64,000 bases of DNA from Spinacia oleracea (Eukaryota > Streptophyta > Magnoliopsida > Caryophyllales > Amaranthaceae), in NCBI RefSeq assembly GCF_020520425.1, contig NC_079487.1, positions 66,146,398 through 66,210,397 on the forward strand, read 5' to 3'. Position numbers and translations under genes: made by a program. Numbering within the stretch: the stretch's first letter is position 1; each line of letters begins with the position of its first letter. The notes under the pieces are model-generated. The model was not told where the DNA came from, did no database searches, and saw only the letters and a list, made by a program, of their open reading frames with translations. Below, one piece after another: positions 44,394 through 54,820 of the stretch.

Positions 44394-44776
44394 TAACTTG
44401 TGAAAAAAAAATGCGAGGACAACTAACAAAATATGGTATAAGACATAAGACAAACAAATATAGACATAAATTATATGGTGCAATCTTTGAAGAACACGGT
44501 GAGTACAAACTTATTTCATTAACACCATTTATTGTCGGCTTATCGCGGCTACCAAACGGATGATAAAGCAACAAATTTGTTCAAAAATCAAAGACGCCAA
44601 AATGTTAGTTCTTGTACTACATATTCAAGTTCCGGCACCAAATACACAGAATAGATAGAGCATAAGATGACTTGTTATAGTTTTTGTAAGATGTTAAGAC
44701 TTGTATTAAAGCAGACTACACTTGTTAACTGTTTGAGTGGTTACCAACAAAGTTTTCAAGTGTGGGACACCAGTCA

Positions 44777-44902
44777 TCAGAGAATACAGCGATAATTAAC
44801 CATGGAGTTGGGCAGTCCACCAGTGTAGCTGACTTTCAGGACTTCACCCTTCTCATACCCATAGTACCGTGCAATAGCATCATTCCCCTGCATGCGCGGC
44901 AT
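44777..44902 (-). CDS. NRPE5: NRPE5-like exon 4 and stop
   Basis: It follows TTTTTCAG and reads MPRMQGNDAIARYYGYEKGE, the most conserved part of the RPB5 assembly domain, then ends VNYRCIL and TGA at 44779-44777. Confidence 0.88.
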   Translation of the reverse strand: MPRMQGNDAIARYYGYEKGEVLKVSYTGGLPNSMVNYRCIL

Positions 44903-47900
44903 CTGAAAAATAAACATGTATAATTACCGCGTGGGTTAAGAATGATTAGAGGTTACTGTTTAACTAGTTACGAGTACTTGGTTAGTATCAAGAACAAAAT
45001 TCTTAATTATGATGTGAAAAGAAAGTTCTGCACATCTTAAAGCCTAAGAAACACAGACCTCTCACAGAAGAAAACTATAAATTTCACTCTGAAATAACAA
45101 AGTTTATGTGATTCAGTAATTGTAGAATGTTGCTGGCTTATCCATTTTTATGAAAATGGTAGTAGTAATCTCTAATAGAAAAAGAACAACTAGTATGGGT
45201 ATTAAGTATTAACGCAACACGGGTTAATAAAGTAATAAATGGCTCTGAAAGAACAGAACAACACATGGGAAAAAGGAAAGCTACTACTGCAATCTTAGCA
45301 GAACAGAAACAAATCTAATTCACGTATGCAATAATCAAAATGATACCAATCCTGATTAGACCGCAGATGGAATGTCTATGTCACAAATTTCAGGAACTAG
45401 TACCCACCTCTATTCAAGAATCTGTTAAATACAAGTTTGAATCACTATCTCCTTTGGGCTTTCCCCTAGCTGTAGTTCTGAATTGACGATGACTACTGTT
45501 TATGACTGAGTGTATTATGACTTTATGAGTATGAGAATAATTCCGGAAAGGAAATCAAAACGTACCAAAAACCAACACAATTGGCTGATAATAACCAGAA
45601 TCCCAGATGTAAATAACAAAATGTATGATACCCCAAACAGACTTATTCAGCCCCCCTCATGTATGTATATGGAAATGTCATTGCAAGTTCAAGCCCTAAG
45701 GATGGTAGTAGTGCAAGTCGTAATGTAAAGGGGAGAAAGAATAGATTACCTGGTAATCCTCTAACTTGTACTTCTCTAGCAGATGTTCCTTCTCCTGAAC
45801 ACTCAGCTTTACATGTTTTGGTGCCAGGACGTGCTTTGTGATGTTGATCATCAAGTCAGTGATCTACAAAGGAAAAGAAATTACATGTTTAATAGCGTAA
45901 ATTGGATTCAGATTAGACTATTTATTGTCAGTTGAGCTATCTGAATCCACCCTTCAACAAGAGGACAGTAGCCTCTTCACACAACCAACTCAATCCACCA
46001 TTCAACCCCTTCAATGAACATACTACAAGAATGTAGTTATACATTTATACATTACAGGAACAAAACTGAAGCTCGGAATCAGGCATACATCGAATCATTC
46101 TTATAATTTGACAGCTCAACTGACAATAAATAGTCTAACCCTGTGGAAGCCAACTTATCATTTAAATCCTATTCCAGAAATTTTAATGTAAGGACAACTG
46201 AACAGAGTGCTGACTCTGCTGAGTGATTTGAAGAGAAGCTCCAGATATGGATAAAATTACACTGTCCTCAACGTTACATTAAACATCAACATTACAACCA
46301 ATGCCTAAAAATCTCCTTTGGCCAACCTTATCCCCGTAGGGTTACTGAGAAATCTTATCCCCGTAGTACATTAACCTCAGGCATGCTCGATAGGTGCTAA
46401 AAAATGTCAAGAGGGCATCATGCAGCACCAATCACTCATAACAGAAAGTCACAAAGAGAACTATCTCATATGACCTCCAACTCTTATACCTACTAGGGAA
46501 TGAACGTTAGAATACGAGATAAAGAAGAAAATCACTGCACCCCCATTCAAAAGACCCCCCCCCCCCCCTACCCACCCACCCCCACCAAAAGTAACAACAG
46601 AACACTCAAGTTTGTTCATGGAGCTACCCAGCACCAGAAACTCACAGATATTAGTAGGTGGATCGTGTATGACTTACTATTTAATCAAGATTTTTCCTCC
46701 AAGCTTAGAGAAAACTATGACCAAAGAAGAAAATCTGAACTTCTCAACCAAAAAAAAAAGAAAAAAAGAACAAATAACAGTCACAGTCACAGATATACCC
46801 CCTAAAGCTCGAGGGAGAAATAATAACTCTCAAAATAGGTCGAATGCTAAAACATAAATTGCATAAAAAGTTTGAGCGAAAAGCTTAAAGATGCCTATTG
46901 ACATATTTACACAACATTATATAGACATAACCTGAAAAATCTCTGTTTTGACTGGGTAGTCATCAACAACTTTCCGAGCATGGTGATTCATTTTGTTTTG
47001 CAGGACTAAAATAATCCGGTGCAAGCTATCTTTGTTAATGATTTGACTGAAGATAGTAAGGATGTTGCCTTTTTTTATTTCCTCAGTTCCACCAAAGATG
47101 ACCAAAATCTGCATGAAAGTTTAACAGTGGTATTAGACTATTAGTAGATGCTCTGAGACCAAAAAACAAAAAAAGCAGCTGAAGAAAAGATAAAACTGTA
47201 CTTGTATATCGACCCTCGGGCTACTGAACTTGAATTATGAAGCCTACCATATCCACAAATCTGGAATTTCTAATATTGAATAGGCTAACCTCTCTTTCAC
47301 CAAATCCATCCTAAGGACTAGGATGACCTCTCTTTCACCCAGTTTTTGAAAGCGCGCTTAAGCCCCGAAGCTCGAAGCTCTAGGGAAAAGCGTTTAATTA
47401 GGTCTAAGCGAAGCTCTTGTGATTAAGCGTCCCGAAGCGCACTTAAGCGCACGAAGCCCGCGAAGCGCAAAAAGCGAGCTTTTTAGCGCTTCATTGAAAT
47501 TCTTTTAAATTTTTATTACTTTACGTTGAAAGCTTTTTTATAAGTTGTTATTGTGTTTTGGACGACTTCCTATTAATCCTTAATAATAGAAAGTAGACCA
47601 AGAGTCCAAAAGAAAAGAAAAAAGAAGAAAAGAAGAAGACAACATTCACAGCAACCGATCCTAGCTTTTGGATAAACACTATGTTATATACTTTATTTTT
47701 GTCAAAACAAAGAGTAATATATATTTGGAAGCAAATCTGATGTTTATATATTTTTATGGTTATTTTAGTAACCTTTAATTCTAAAAAAGTGCGCTTCACT
47801 TTGATGAAGCGCACGCATTGCGCTTAACCTCTAGGACTCATATCGCTTTAGTGCGCTTTGCGATTTTTTTTTTTGCACTGCTTTCACCATCCTAAGAACG

Positions 47901-49715
47901 CTCAAGAAGTGAGAGAATATTTTCACAAAAATGCTACGGAGTATATAGCTAGACAAAAGTACACTACACAATCCCAGGCTGGCAAGCGTCACTTATACCT
48001 TCAAGATCCTCTACAAAGGGAATGAACAAGCGAATAACGTAAAAGAAGGGTTCATATTTTCATAAGGGGACAGACATTATACGGTTATACATTGACAACC
48101 ATATCATTTACCAAAACGTTGTTTAAGAAAGCACTATCTATGCATATTATGTAACAGAAAAAACCAATAACATATGGTTTCAATAGCTAATTAGGTCCCA
48201 AATGCACCAAATCATCAATCAATAAATTTAGTAACATACTAGAAAATCTATTTTAAGCACAGAATACCAACTACCATGCTAACAATATGATTCAAAAGAA
48301 AAGAAGATCGACAGCATAAGCCCTTTCTAGGAACAGGAATACAACATTACCTAAGGAGTAAGGACATAGCACAAAACCACAAACTTGCCAAGGGGGTGTC
48401 TTTAGGTCTTTAGATTCAGTTAACCTGCTCCCTAATGCCCAACCCAAATATCAAAACTGTATATGCTAATATCCATTTTTAAAGTAGCATTTTTTAGGCA
48501 TTCTTGTAAATTTCATCATGCCAAACAAATAGTCATCTGAAATTCAAATTTGGAATCTAGACCCAATACGTAGGAAATTTCTCATCAAGAAAGTGGGAAG
48601 ATGATCTTAATGAACACACCAATAGTAAACTTGTTATAAAATAAGATTTTTTATGGTTAATATGTTGTGGAAAATATGCCTACCAAGGGTCAAGTACCAC
48701 ACAATGGCCACATAAGATAGTAATAGTAAGGGACGCGCGCATGTTTGCACATTATCCTCGGACATTGACAACAAACTCCCTTTACCAAGTTGTAAAAAGG
48801 ATCCAATCATCAACTCCTACATGCTTGAATCGCTAATTTCGTAGTGGATGCAGTAAGGCAAGTACATAAAACCAAAATCAACAAAACAGATACGACATTT
48901 CGACACAAGCTCGATTTCAGGGAGAAATTTAAGTCATTTCCCTTTTTACCGTTTGAACACTTAACAAGAGAAATATAGCATGAAATCTTTCCAAATCAAA
49001 GTGTCGAAAGTGCCATACAGGTGTCCAAAATGTCAAATGTTTTGACACGGGTACTTAACCCGTTTCTTAGCCGATAATAAATGGTGGAAATGTAAATAAA
49101 AACCTACCATTATCATGAAAATAAATATTGATTTTCTGTATAAGTTTACCTATAAATTCATTCTCATTAGTATTTATTGTCGTTTATCAAACGGGCCCAT
49201 AAGTTATAATCAAAAGTCCCAGTAACATAGTTCAAAACAAAAAGGCACACATCTCCAATCATCAGAAGAGCGAAAATGAAAATTGGAGACTAGGGTTTCA
49301 CAGAATTACTTAAACTTATTTTCCAATATAATAATGTGGTAGCCCAAAAGTTCCTAATCCCCCCAAAGAAAGGACAAAGTTAAAAAAGATAAAATATTTA
49401 TACAAAAAAATCCCAAAAATGGTGGGATTATTATGAAAACAGAGTATACGAAGGAAAAACTCCGTAAGGTACCTTAGTAGACGGGTTAGCTCGGAGAGGA
49501 GCGCAAATGCGGAGCGAAAGCGGGTCAGGTTTCTCCCCAAACTCAGCGCGGAACTCGGGGAGAGAGCGATTTAACTCGGAGGAAGGAACAGTGTAACCCC
49601 TGTCGTTGAGAAGTTCAAAGAGGGTTTTACGTGCCAAGAAATACCTATGACTCTCGACGCTTCCCGTGTCAATAAACTGGGTTAAGCAGTTGCCGATTTC
49701 GCCATTGTTACCCAT
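44777..49715 (-). CDS. NRPE5: RNA polymerase V subunit 5-like (RPB5 family), 4 exons
   Basis: RPB5-family subunits form the lower jaw of nuclear RNA polymerases. The NRPE5 form belongs to Pol V, which makes scaffold transcripts for RNA-directed DNA methylation. Exons at 49715-49473, 47108-46932, 45863-45750 and 44902-44777 are all phase 0 with GT-AG borders and total 219 codons plus TGA. The N-terminal jaw domain (residues 1 to about 140) has GSVESHRYFLARKTLFELL and DRGYTV. The C-terminal assembly domain has ITDLMINITKHVLAPKH, DAIARYYGYEKGEVLKV and a final VNYRCIL. The SVESHRY block and the short N-terminal extension set the NRPE5 type apart from the general NRPB5, as I recall the family. Intron 1 (2.4 kb) and intron 2 carry MITEs. 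Confidence 0.87.
45750..45863 (-). CDS. NRPE5: NRPE5-like exon 3
   Basis: Thirty-eight codons from ITDLMINITKHVLAPKH to LEKYKLEDYQ, between TTTGTAG and GTAATC. It corresponds to the linker and first strand of the C-terminal domain. Confidence 0.88.
45913..46138. mobile_element. MITE with perfect 26-bp inverted ends in NRPE5-like intron 2
   Basis: The 26 bases at 45913-45938 (TTAGACTATTTATTG...) are the exact inverse of 46113-46138. A TA inside each outer end fits a Tc1/mariner-type target, but the repeat is palindromic there and the target duplication is ambiguous. The unit is 226 bp and non-coding. Confidence 0.75.
46552..46589. repeat. C-rich low-complexity run in NRPE5-like intron 2
   Basis: A homopolymer C tract followed by CCCACCCACCC units. 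Simple repeat only. Confidence 0.85.
46932..47108 (-). CDS. NRPE5: NRPE5-like exon 2
   Basis: Fifty-nine codons starting ILVIFGGTEEIKKGNILTIF after CATGCAG and ending VKTEIFQ before GTTATG. It covers the second half of the jaw domain, including HRIILVLQNKMNHHARK. Confidence 0.88.
47109..49472 (-). other. NRPE5-like intron 1
   Basis: This is 2.4 kb with one hAT-type MITE (47340-47880). The rest is AT-rich with no gene seen. Confidence 0.7.
47340..47880. mobile_element. hAT-type MITE rich in AGCGC motifs, 8-bp TSD
   Basis: It is flanked on both sides by CTTTCACC (47332-47339 and 47881-47888). Both ends begin CAGT on their own strand and lead into AAAGCGC-type sequence. Inside, AAGCGC/GCGCTT motifs recur many times in both directions near both ends and are absent from the AT-rich centre. 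The 541-bp unit has no transposase. The target duplication and CAG ends indicate hAT. Confidence 0.78.
49473..49715 (-). CDS. NRPE5: NRPE5-like exon 1
   Basis: Eighty-one codons from MGNNGEIGNCLTQFIDTGS to NPSTK, ending AAG before GTACCT. The start is the first ATG in the frame and lies just before the conserved jaw block; no in-frame ATG is needed upstream. Confidence 0.88.
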
Positions 49716-50506
49716 TTTCTCGCTTTTTCTCTCTCTCTTCTCTTGAATTGTCCGAATTTTGCTGTTTTTGGGAGTTTTAAATGGAATGGAATAGAAAGGA
49801 AGATGGACGCTTTTGAAGTAGTACTGTAGTCGTAGTAATAGTACACTATTACCAACACCACGCTACAAGGAGGGCAAGAAAGCCAAAAAGTGGTAGGTGC
49901 CTCATTCAATACACGGCTTTAAAACATTATTATTATCGGGGTTGGATGCCAACTCGTTTAGTTAGTAAGAGTTTTTTGAAATATTTAGATATGGTATCTG
50001 GTCGGGCTCATGTAATAGTAATTGATCTAATGTGTGCGAATGCGTGATGCAAGAGTTTTTCAAAATATTTAGATATGGTGTCTGGTCGGCTCAAGTAATA
50101 GTAATTAACTGATCCAATGTGCGTGAATGCGTGATGCATGTTTAATGGGACAAATCAAGTAAGTCTTGGCCTCATAACCTCAAGGTTATTATTTTTTGGA
50201 GGTGGACATTTTCCTTATCATCACCCCTCATTTCTAATGTGGTCACCAGAGGTGATCAAAATTATGTACAGGCCGAGGCTTTAACACAAGAACTTATGCC
50301 TAAATTCTTAAATTTAGTGCAAGCTTTTCGGGTTAAAATGGGTTGTTTCGAGCCTTTCAAGCTTTCTCGGGTCGAACTCCGACTTCGGTCTAAATATACG
50401 TATTTGATGGTGCCCAATCCTTTTTCGAATTGGGCTGTCAATGGTTGTTCAGATCGAAGTCTGACCTGCAGAGCAAAAGTTTTATAAGGACAATCATTTT
50501 TATGTA
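49716..50506. other. Upstream region of the NRPE5-like gene
   Basis: The CT-rich leader and presumed promoter are at 49716-49920, followed by an 84-bp tandem duplication and unassigned sequence. I see no clear TATA box. Confidence 0.5.
49968..50138. repeat. 84-bp tandem duplication
   Basis: AGAGTTTTTTGAAATATTTA at 49968 recurs at 50052 with substitutions and small indels. Both units share TATTTAGATATGGT and GCGTGATGCA. Confidence 0.82.
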
Positions 50507-50541
50507 CTAGTTGTTGGACCGCACGCTAACGCGCGCGGTCC
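50507..50541 (-). mobile_element. Candidate Helitron 3' terminus
   Basis: On the minus strand a hairpin (GGACCGC arm, mismatch, CGC/GCG, TAAC loop at 50516-50541) is followed by AACAA and CTAG, then T. A GC hairpin a few bases before CTRR and an insertion between A and T are the Helitron 3' signature. The element would extend to the right, but I could not find its TC 5' end. Confidence 0.5.
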
Positions 50542-51777
50542 CCCAAGATATCGGAATTAGTTCGTATAATTAATTAGCGTATAAGCAAAATTTGTATGGG
50601 AAAAAATCGAGGGAATTAGGTAGTCCGAAAACAACTACAAGGGATAGCATTCCGTATTCCAATATCGGGTGCTTGATCTGTTCAAATAGCAGGTTAATGC
50701 AAGCTAGATAGTACATTATAGGAGTTCATGCTAGAAAAACAACATTACATATTCCTGAAATCAGCATTGCAAAGCAGAACATAAAGAACTCGGCATAGTG
50801 CCCGAGTCATAATATGTACAAGAGTAGTTATGTTCAAGTTACAAAATATTTAAGGGGTATTTGTTGAGAACACCGCACTACGAGCTTGTTCCCTTCAAAA
50901 ACCTTTAGGTAATGAGCCTACATTCCCACCTTCTATACTATTGCAACAGAAACTAATTCTGTTGGCAAGAAGTGTAGGAGCCATAAACATATTACGTGCA
51001 AATACTAAAGGGTTTGATTCTAGGCTAAGAAGTGTAGGAGCCATAACCATTTAACATTTTAAAATGTTTATCCACAATTTTTTTCATAATAAAAAATTAA
51101 TCAAAAAATGTTAAAAGTTATTTCATACAAAACAATGAGTAAAAATGATCTCGGTATACAATAACTTTATTGTACATCTTATGCGTGTAAGACTTTTTGT
51201 ATGCCAATACTAATGTAACCTTAATTAGTGAGTACCACAACCATGCATAAGTAATGTTTTATTTATTTTTTTATTTTTTTTATTTTTTATTTAACATGGG
51301 ATAAGAAGCAGGAAAAATAAAAAGCACTAAATAACAAGAACTAAAAAATCTGAAAACAAATAAACGAGCGACGCCGCACAAAAGCAAAAACGGAGTAAGG
51401 GCAAGACGAATAAACGAGCGGAGAAGCAGAGGCAAAAGGAAAGGAGAACCAGAGGAGGGAGGAATGGAATAAATTAGGAGAAAGAAACAAATTTCTTAGG
51501 AATCAGAAAACAGAAAAGAGAGAAAGTAAAAAAAAATGTGGAAATATGTAAGCAACAAGGTTTGAACCTTGGTTGATTAAACAAGCATTATAGAGCTTGC
51601 AAAGGGAAGGAATGCAAAAAATTTCCTTAGGAATAGTGGATTTCATGTATTTGTGACTCAAAACACTATTACTAAGCATAGTGTTCAAAATGTGAGTATT
51701 TTAAAGGTTAGAGATTTCACACAAATTAAGGTGTTTGTACACACACTCATTTCTATGCAGTACACCGGAATTAAGTA
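50542..51777. other. Unassigned AT-rich region, possibly Helitron body
   Basis: No sustained frame or helicase motif is seen. A short direct repeat, AGAAGTGTAGGAGCCATAA, occurs at about 50968 and 51028. Confidence 0.4.
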
Positions 51778-52058
51778 CTCCCTCTGTATTTATTTAAGGA
51801 ATACACTTGCCTTTCCTGCCGTATTTATTTAAGAGATACACTTGCCATTTTTAGCAACTTATCAACCCCACCATCCAAGTAAATAATCTATCTATACCCC
51901 ACTCCAACCCCCCACCCCCTAAAATCACATGTTCTCTACTTGTTTTACTTATTAAAATATCAACCAACCCCACTTGTTTTATTACTTTATTTCATTCAAT
52001 TCTTCTTCTTAATACCCGTACCCGACCAAGTGTATCTCTTAAATAAATTCGGATGGAG
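51778..52058. mobile_element. Stowaway-like MITE, 281 bp
   Basis: The left end CTCCCTCTGTATTTATTTAA pairs with the right end AATAAATTCGGATGGAG, with TA on both sides. A partial second copy of the left repeat follows at about 51820. Confidence 0.78.
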
Positions 52059-52210
52059 TATTGAACAATTCAAGACCTAGCTTATTGTTTTTGTACTTTT
52101 TTCTCCACACCATTTAATACTTTTTCACATGTATCTCCTTTTCTCTTTCCTCATTTCACATATGTCAATATTGTTTATTTTTTAAAATTAAAATTAAAAT
52201 TTATTTTAAA

Positions 52211-52267
52211 TAGCCGACCCTAAAATATTTTGGGACAAAAGCTTTGTTGTTGTTGTTGTTGTTGTTG
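52211..52267 (+). mobile_element. SINE 3' end with (TTG)n tail, truncated
   Basis: TAGCCGACCCTAAAATATTT, then GGGACAAAAGCTTTG, runs into TTG repeats. This matches the 3' end layout of plant tRNA-derived SINEs of the Au/TS type as I know them. The pol III promoter boxes are absent, so only the tail is present. Confidence 0.5.
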
Positions 52268-52629
52268 AAGAAAATTTAAAAAGGTATTAATAAAAGTACA
52301 CACTATTATTTATTTATGGGGAAAATTGATTCTAAACATACAACTTTTAAGCGGTCTGATTAAAAAGGATCGAGTTATTTAACTAAGAATAACACAACCT
52401 TATGCACACATCTTCTTTTAAAGGACTTTCGTCATCGACGACATGCTACCTCGGGTAATATGTTGACGTGTCTTTAATTATCATTACAAATTACATTTTC
52501 CTTTATTTTTTCTTTGACTCTTGACTCCACCCCAACAAACGTCAAAAAACCTCTAAAAGTTCCCACTGATTCGTAGCCCAAATTCTCCAATTCATCTCTA
52601 TTTGATATTCCTTCTCCTGTAATGTAGTA

Positions 52630-52630
52630 G

Positions 52631-52677
<47 letters not shown>

Positions 52678-52690
52678 GCTGTTGTTGTTT
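52630..52690. repeat. (TTG)n microsatellite
   Basis: About twenty near-perfect TTG units. Confidence 0.92.
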
Positions 52691-53112
52691 GCTAAATTTC
52701 GGAATTCCCTTTTTGATTCAATTTATTCAATTTGATAAACGAAACATCAAATGATCAGTTATAATTTATAAACGATTCAAAATCTCGAAAATAATTCATG
52801 CGGTGATGAGTGACATTTATGTCACTCTTAGGATAGTACTTTGCCTCATTTTATTCTTGTTTTTGTTCGTTTTCTTCCCCTTTTGTGCTTATTTTAGTCC
52901 CCTTTGCTTTTACTTGCTTAGTTGACTCGGTTTTTCCTAATTACCGTCCCTTCGCCTTGTTTTTCTTTTCTTTTGTCAAGCTTTTGCTTTTCACGGGTTT
53001 GTTAATGTGTAGGAAAGCAAGTAAAACAGACGAAAAAGTCAATGGAAGTCAACGGTATCCCAAGGAAAGGTCGAAGTGGAAAAAGGAAATCAAGGAATCA
53101 AGGACTCGAGAT

Positions 53113-53667
53113 GTTCGACCGAACTTCAGAGGTGTTCGGCCGAACCGAATCAGAAATGCCTGAAGTAGACCTGATCAAGACGAGCCCGGCCCGGCCGAAA
53201 AATTTGCGGGTTTGGGAATAATTTTCCGGCCCGGCCCGAAAATTTACATTTTTTGGGCGGGTTAGGGAAACACAAAACTACACTTTTTAGTTATAAATTT
53301 GGCCCGGCCCGAAAAGCCCGGTATTTTAGGCCAAAAAATAGCGGGTTTGGGCACAAATTTTTGTCCTGAATCTTTGCCCAGCCCGAACAGACATAACGGG
53401 ATGATTTTTTATGCTTGGGCCCGATCCGAACCCAGCCCGCCCCGCCATTTGATCAGGTCTAGCCTAAAGCAAACAAGCCCAGAGTTCGGCTGAACAATTC
53501 TGAAGGTCCGGCCGAACCTCCTTGTGTTCGGCCGAACTTCCTCAAAAAGTTCGGCCGAACCTCTCTGTGAGCAGTTCCTGTTTCCCCTCAAGTTCGGACG
53601 AACCTGATGTTGGTTCGGCCAAACCTTCCTCTTAGTTCGGCCGAACTTCTTTGTTGTTCGGCCGAAC
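53113..53667. repeat. Phased array of the palindrome GTTCGGCCGAAC in LTR U3
   Basis: The 12-mer or a one-base variant starts at 53113, 53134, 53484, 53506, 53526, 53549, 53592, 53613, 53635 and 53656. Spacings are 20-23 bp, or twice that where a unit is missing. The large gap is a MITE: after its 304 bp (with one target copy) are removed, the gap becomes 46 bp, again two units. Confidence 0.88.
53166..53461. mobile_element. hAT-like MITE inside the gypsy LTR, 296 bp
   Basis: The ends TAGACCTGATCAA and the exact inverse are flanked by GCCTGAAG (53158-53165) and GCCTAAAG (53462-53469), an 8-bp duplication with one change. The inside is rich in GGCCCGGCCCG units. Non-coding. Confidence 0.82.
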
Positions 53668-54820
53668 CTGCTGCCAGCGCTGAACCGTTTTTTCGGGACT
53701 ATTTTAAGCATTTTGGAGACTTTTAGAATACCTAGTTTTTTACAAAAGTAGTCTGGAATTTATTTTATAGAGAGAAAGGAAGAGAACTTCATTCATTGCT
53801 CATTGTATTGCTTGGGATTCTCCCTAATCTTGGATTTGAAGCTTCATTGTAAAAATTCTCAACTCTTATTTCCATTTATTGTCATTAATTTCTGATTTTT
53901 CTCACTTTTGTCTCTTATTTTCTCATTAATCAAAAATCCCCAAAAATAGGCACTTTTATATTTTTTTCCTTCCTACTTGTTTGATTATTTAGCTTTTCCT
54001 AATCCTTTATGATTAGACTTACTAGCTTCTTTTCTAATCTTTTAAGATTTGGTGATTTTGATTGTATTGTTGATGATGGTTTTGCTTATAGATTTGATGG
54101 CCATGATGAAATTAGCTTAAACTATTTGGTTAGAGATTTTTGCCTTGATTATTCGGAAATGCATACTCCTATTGAATATATCATGTTGAATTTGTGGTCA
54201 ATTCCATGAGTGAGTAGTCTTCATCTAGGGGTTTGGGTGTAGCCTAGGGTTTCCATGTATGGGGTTTTAAGGTAGGATTTATTAGTTTTTGCAATTAAAT
54301 GCATAAGTTGGGGGGTTCCTTGTTGCTTGCTAGCTTGGTTAGACGTAACTTTGCTTGGTCAATGGAATACGATGCATTGATTTGGCAAGGGATTGTGAGT
54401 CATTGCGTTGTATGATTTCGATCGGATTTATTTTGATTGATTCTTAGCCCTTGGGTTGATGCGGAAGCATGATTCATTGTTTGAGAGTATTAAAGATCGA
54501 TTCCCCTTTTCAATTTGTCTTTGCAAGTCTAGTTAATCCCCAAATCCTTAATCCCCTATTGCATGTACCCCTGGGTGAACCCCAATTCCCTAGTGTTTTT
54601 AATCCTTGTTTATCATTCTAATCGTTTAGTTTGAATTTTCTTTTTCAATAACCAACCCCTTTTCGAACGAGCTTATATTAGCATTTCTAGCTACGAAACT
54701 CGCAATTCTCTGTGGATATCGACCCTTTGCTTGCCACTCTACTTGATTCTAGTGGTTAGTTTAGGTATTTGAATTGATTTAGGTGTAAGACTAGCAACGA
54801 CCTAGTTTTTCCCTTTATCA

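Larger units (their letters stand above)
42604..44776. other. Intergenic region between element D and the NRPE5-like gene
   Basis: No gene is seen. It contains Stowaway-type elements at 43533-43898 and 44071-44393, a decayed copy at about 42966-43205 and a fold-back repeat at 43404-43530. The 3' UTR of the NRPE5-like gene must lie at its right end. Confidence 0.6.
52804..54820 (+). mobile_element. Gypsy-type solo LTR, about 2.0 kb
   Basis: It begins TGATGAGTGACATTTATGTC and ends CCCTTTATCA, with TGCGG before (52799-52803) and TGTGG after (54821-54825), an imperfect 5-bp duplication. A TTTTATAG promoter-like site is near 53763, and the U5 part contains CTCTGTGGATATCGACCC. No internal region follows. 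Superfamily placement rests on the U5 pattern. It carries a 12-mer array and a hAT MITE. Confidence 0.72.

Noticed and set aside
53409..53711. Repeat-like protein with VRPN/FGRT motifs on the minus strand
   Set aside because: It is the reading of the 12-mer array and part of a MITE. No start context or domain supports a gene.
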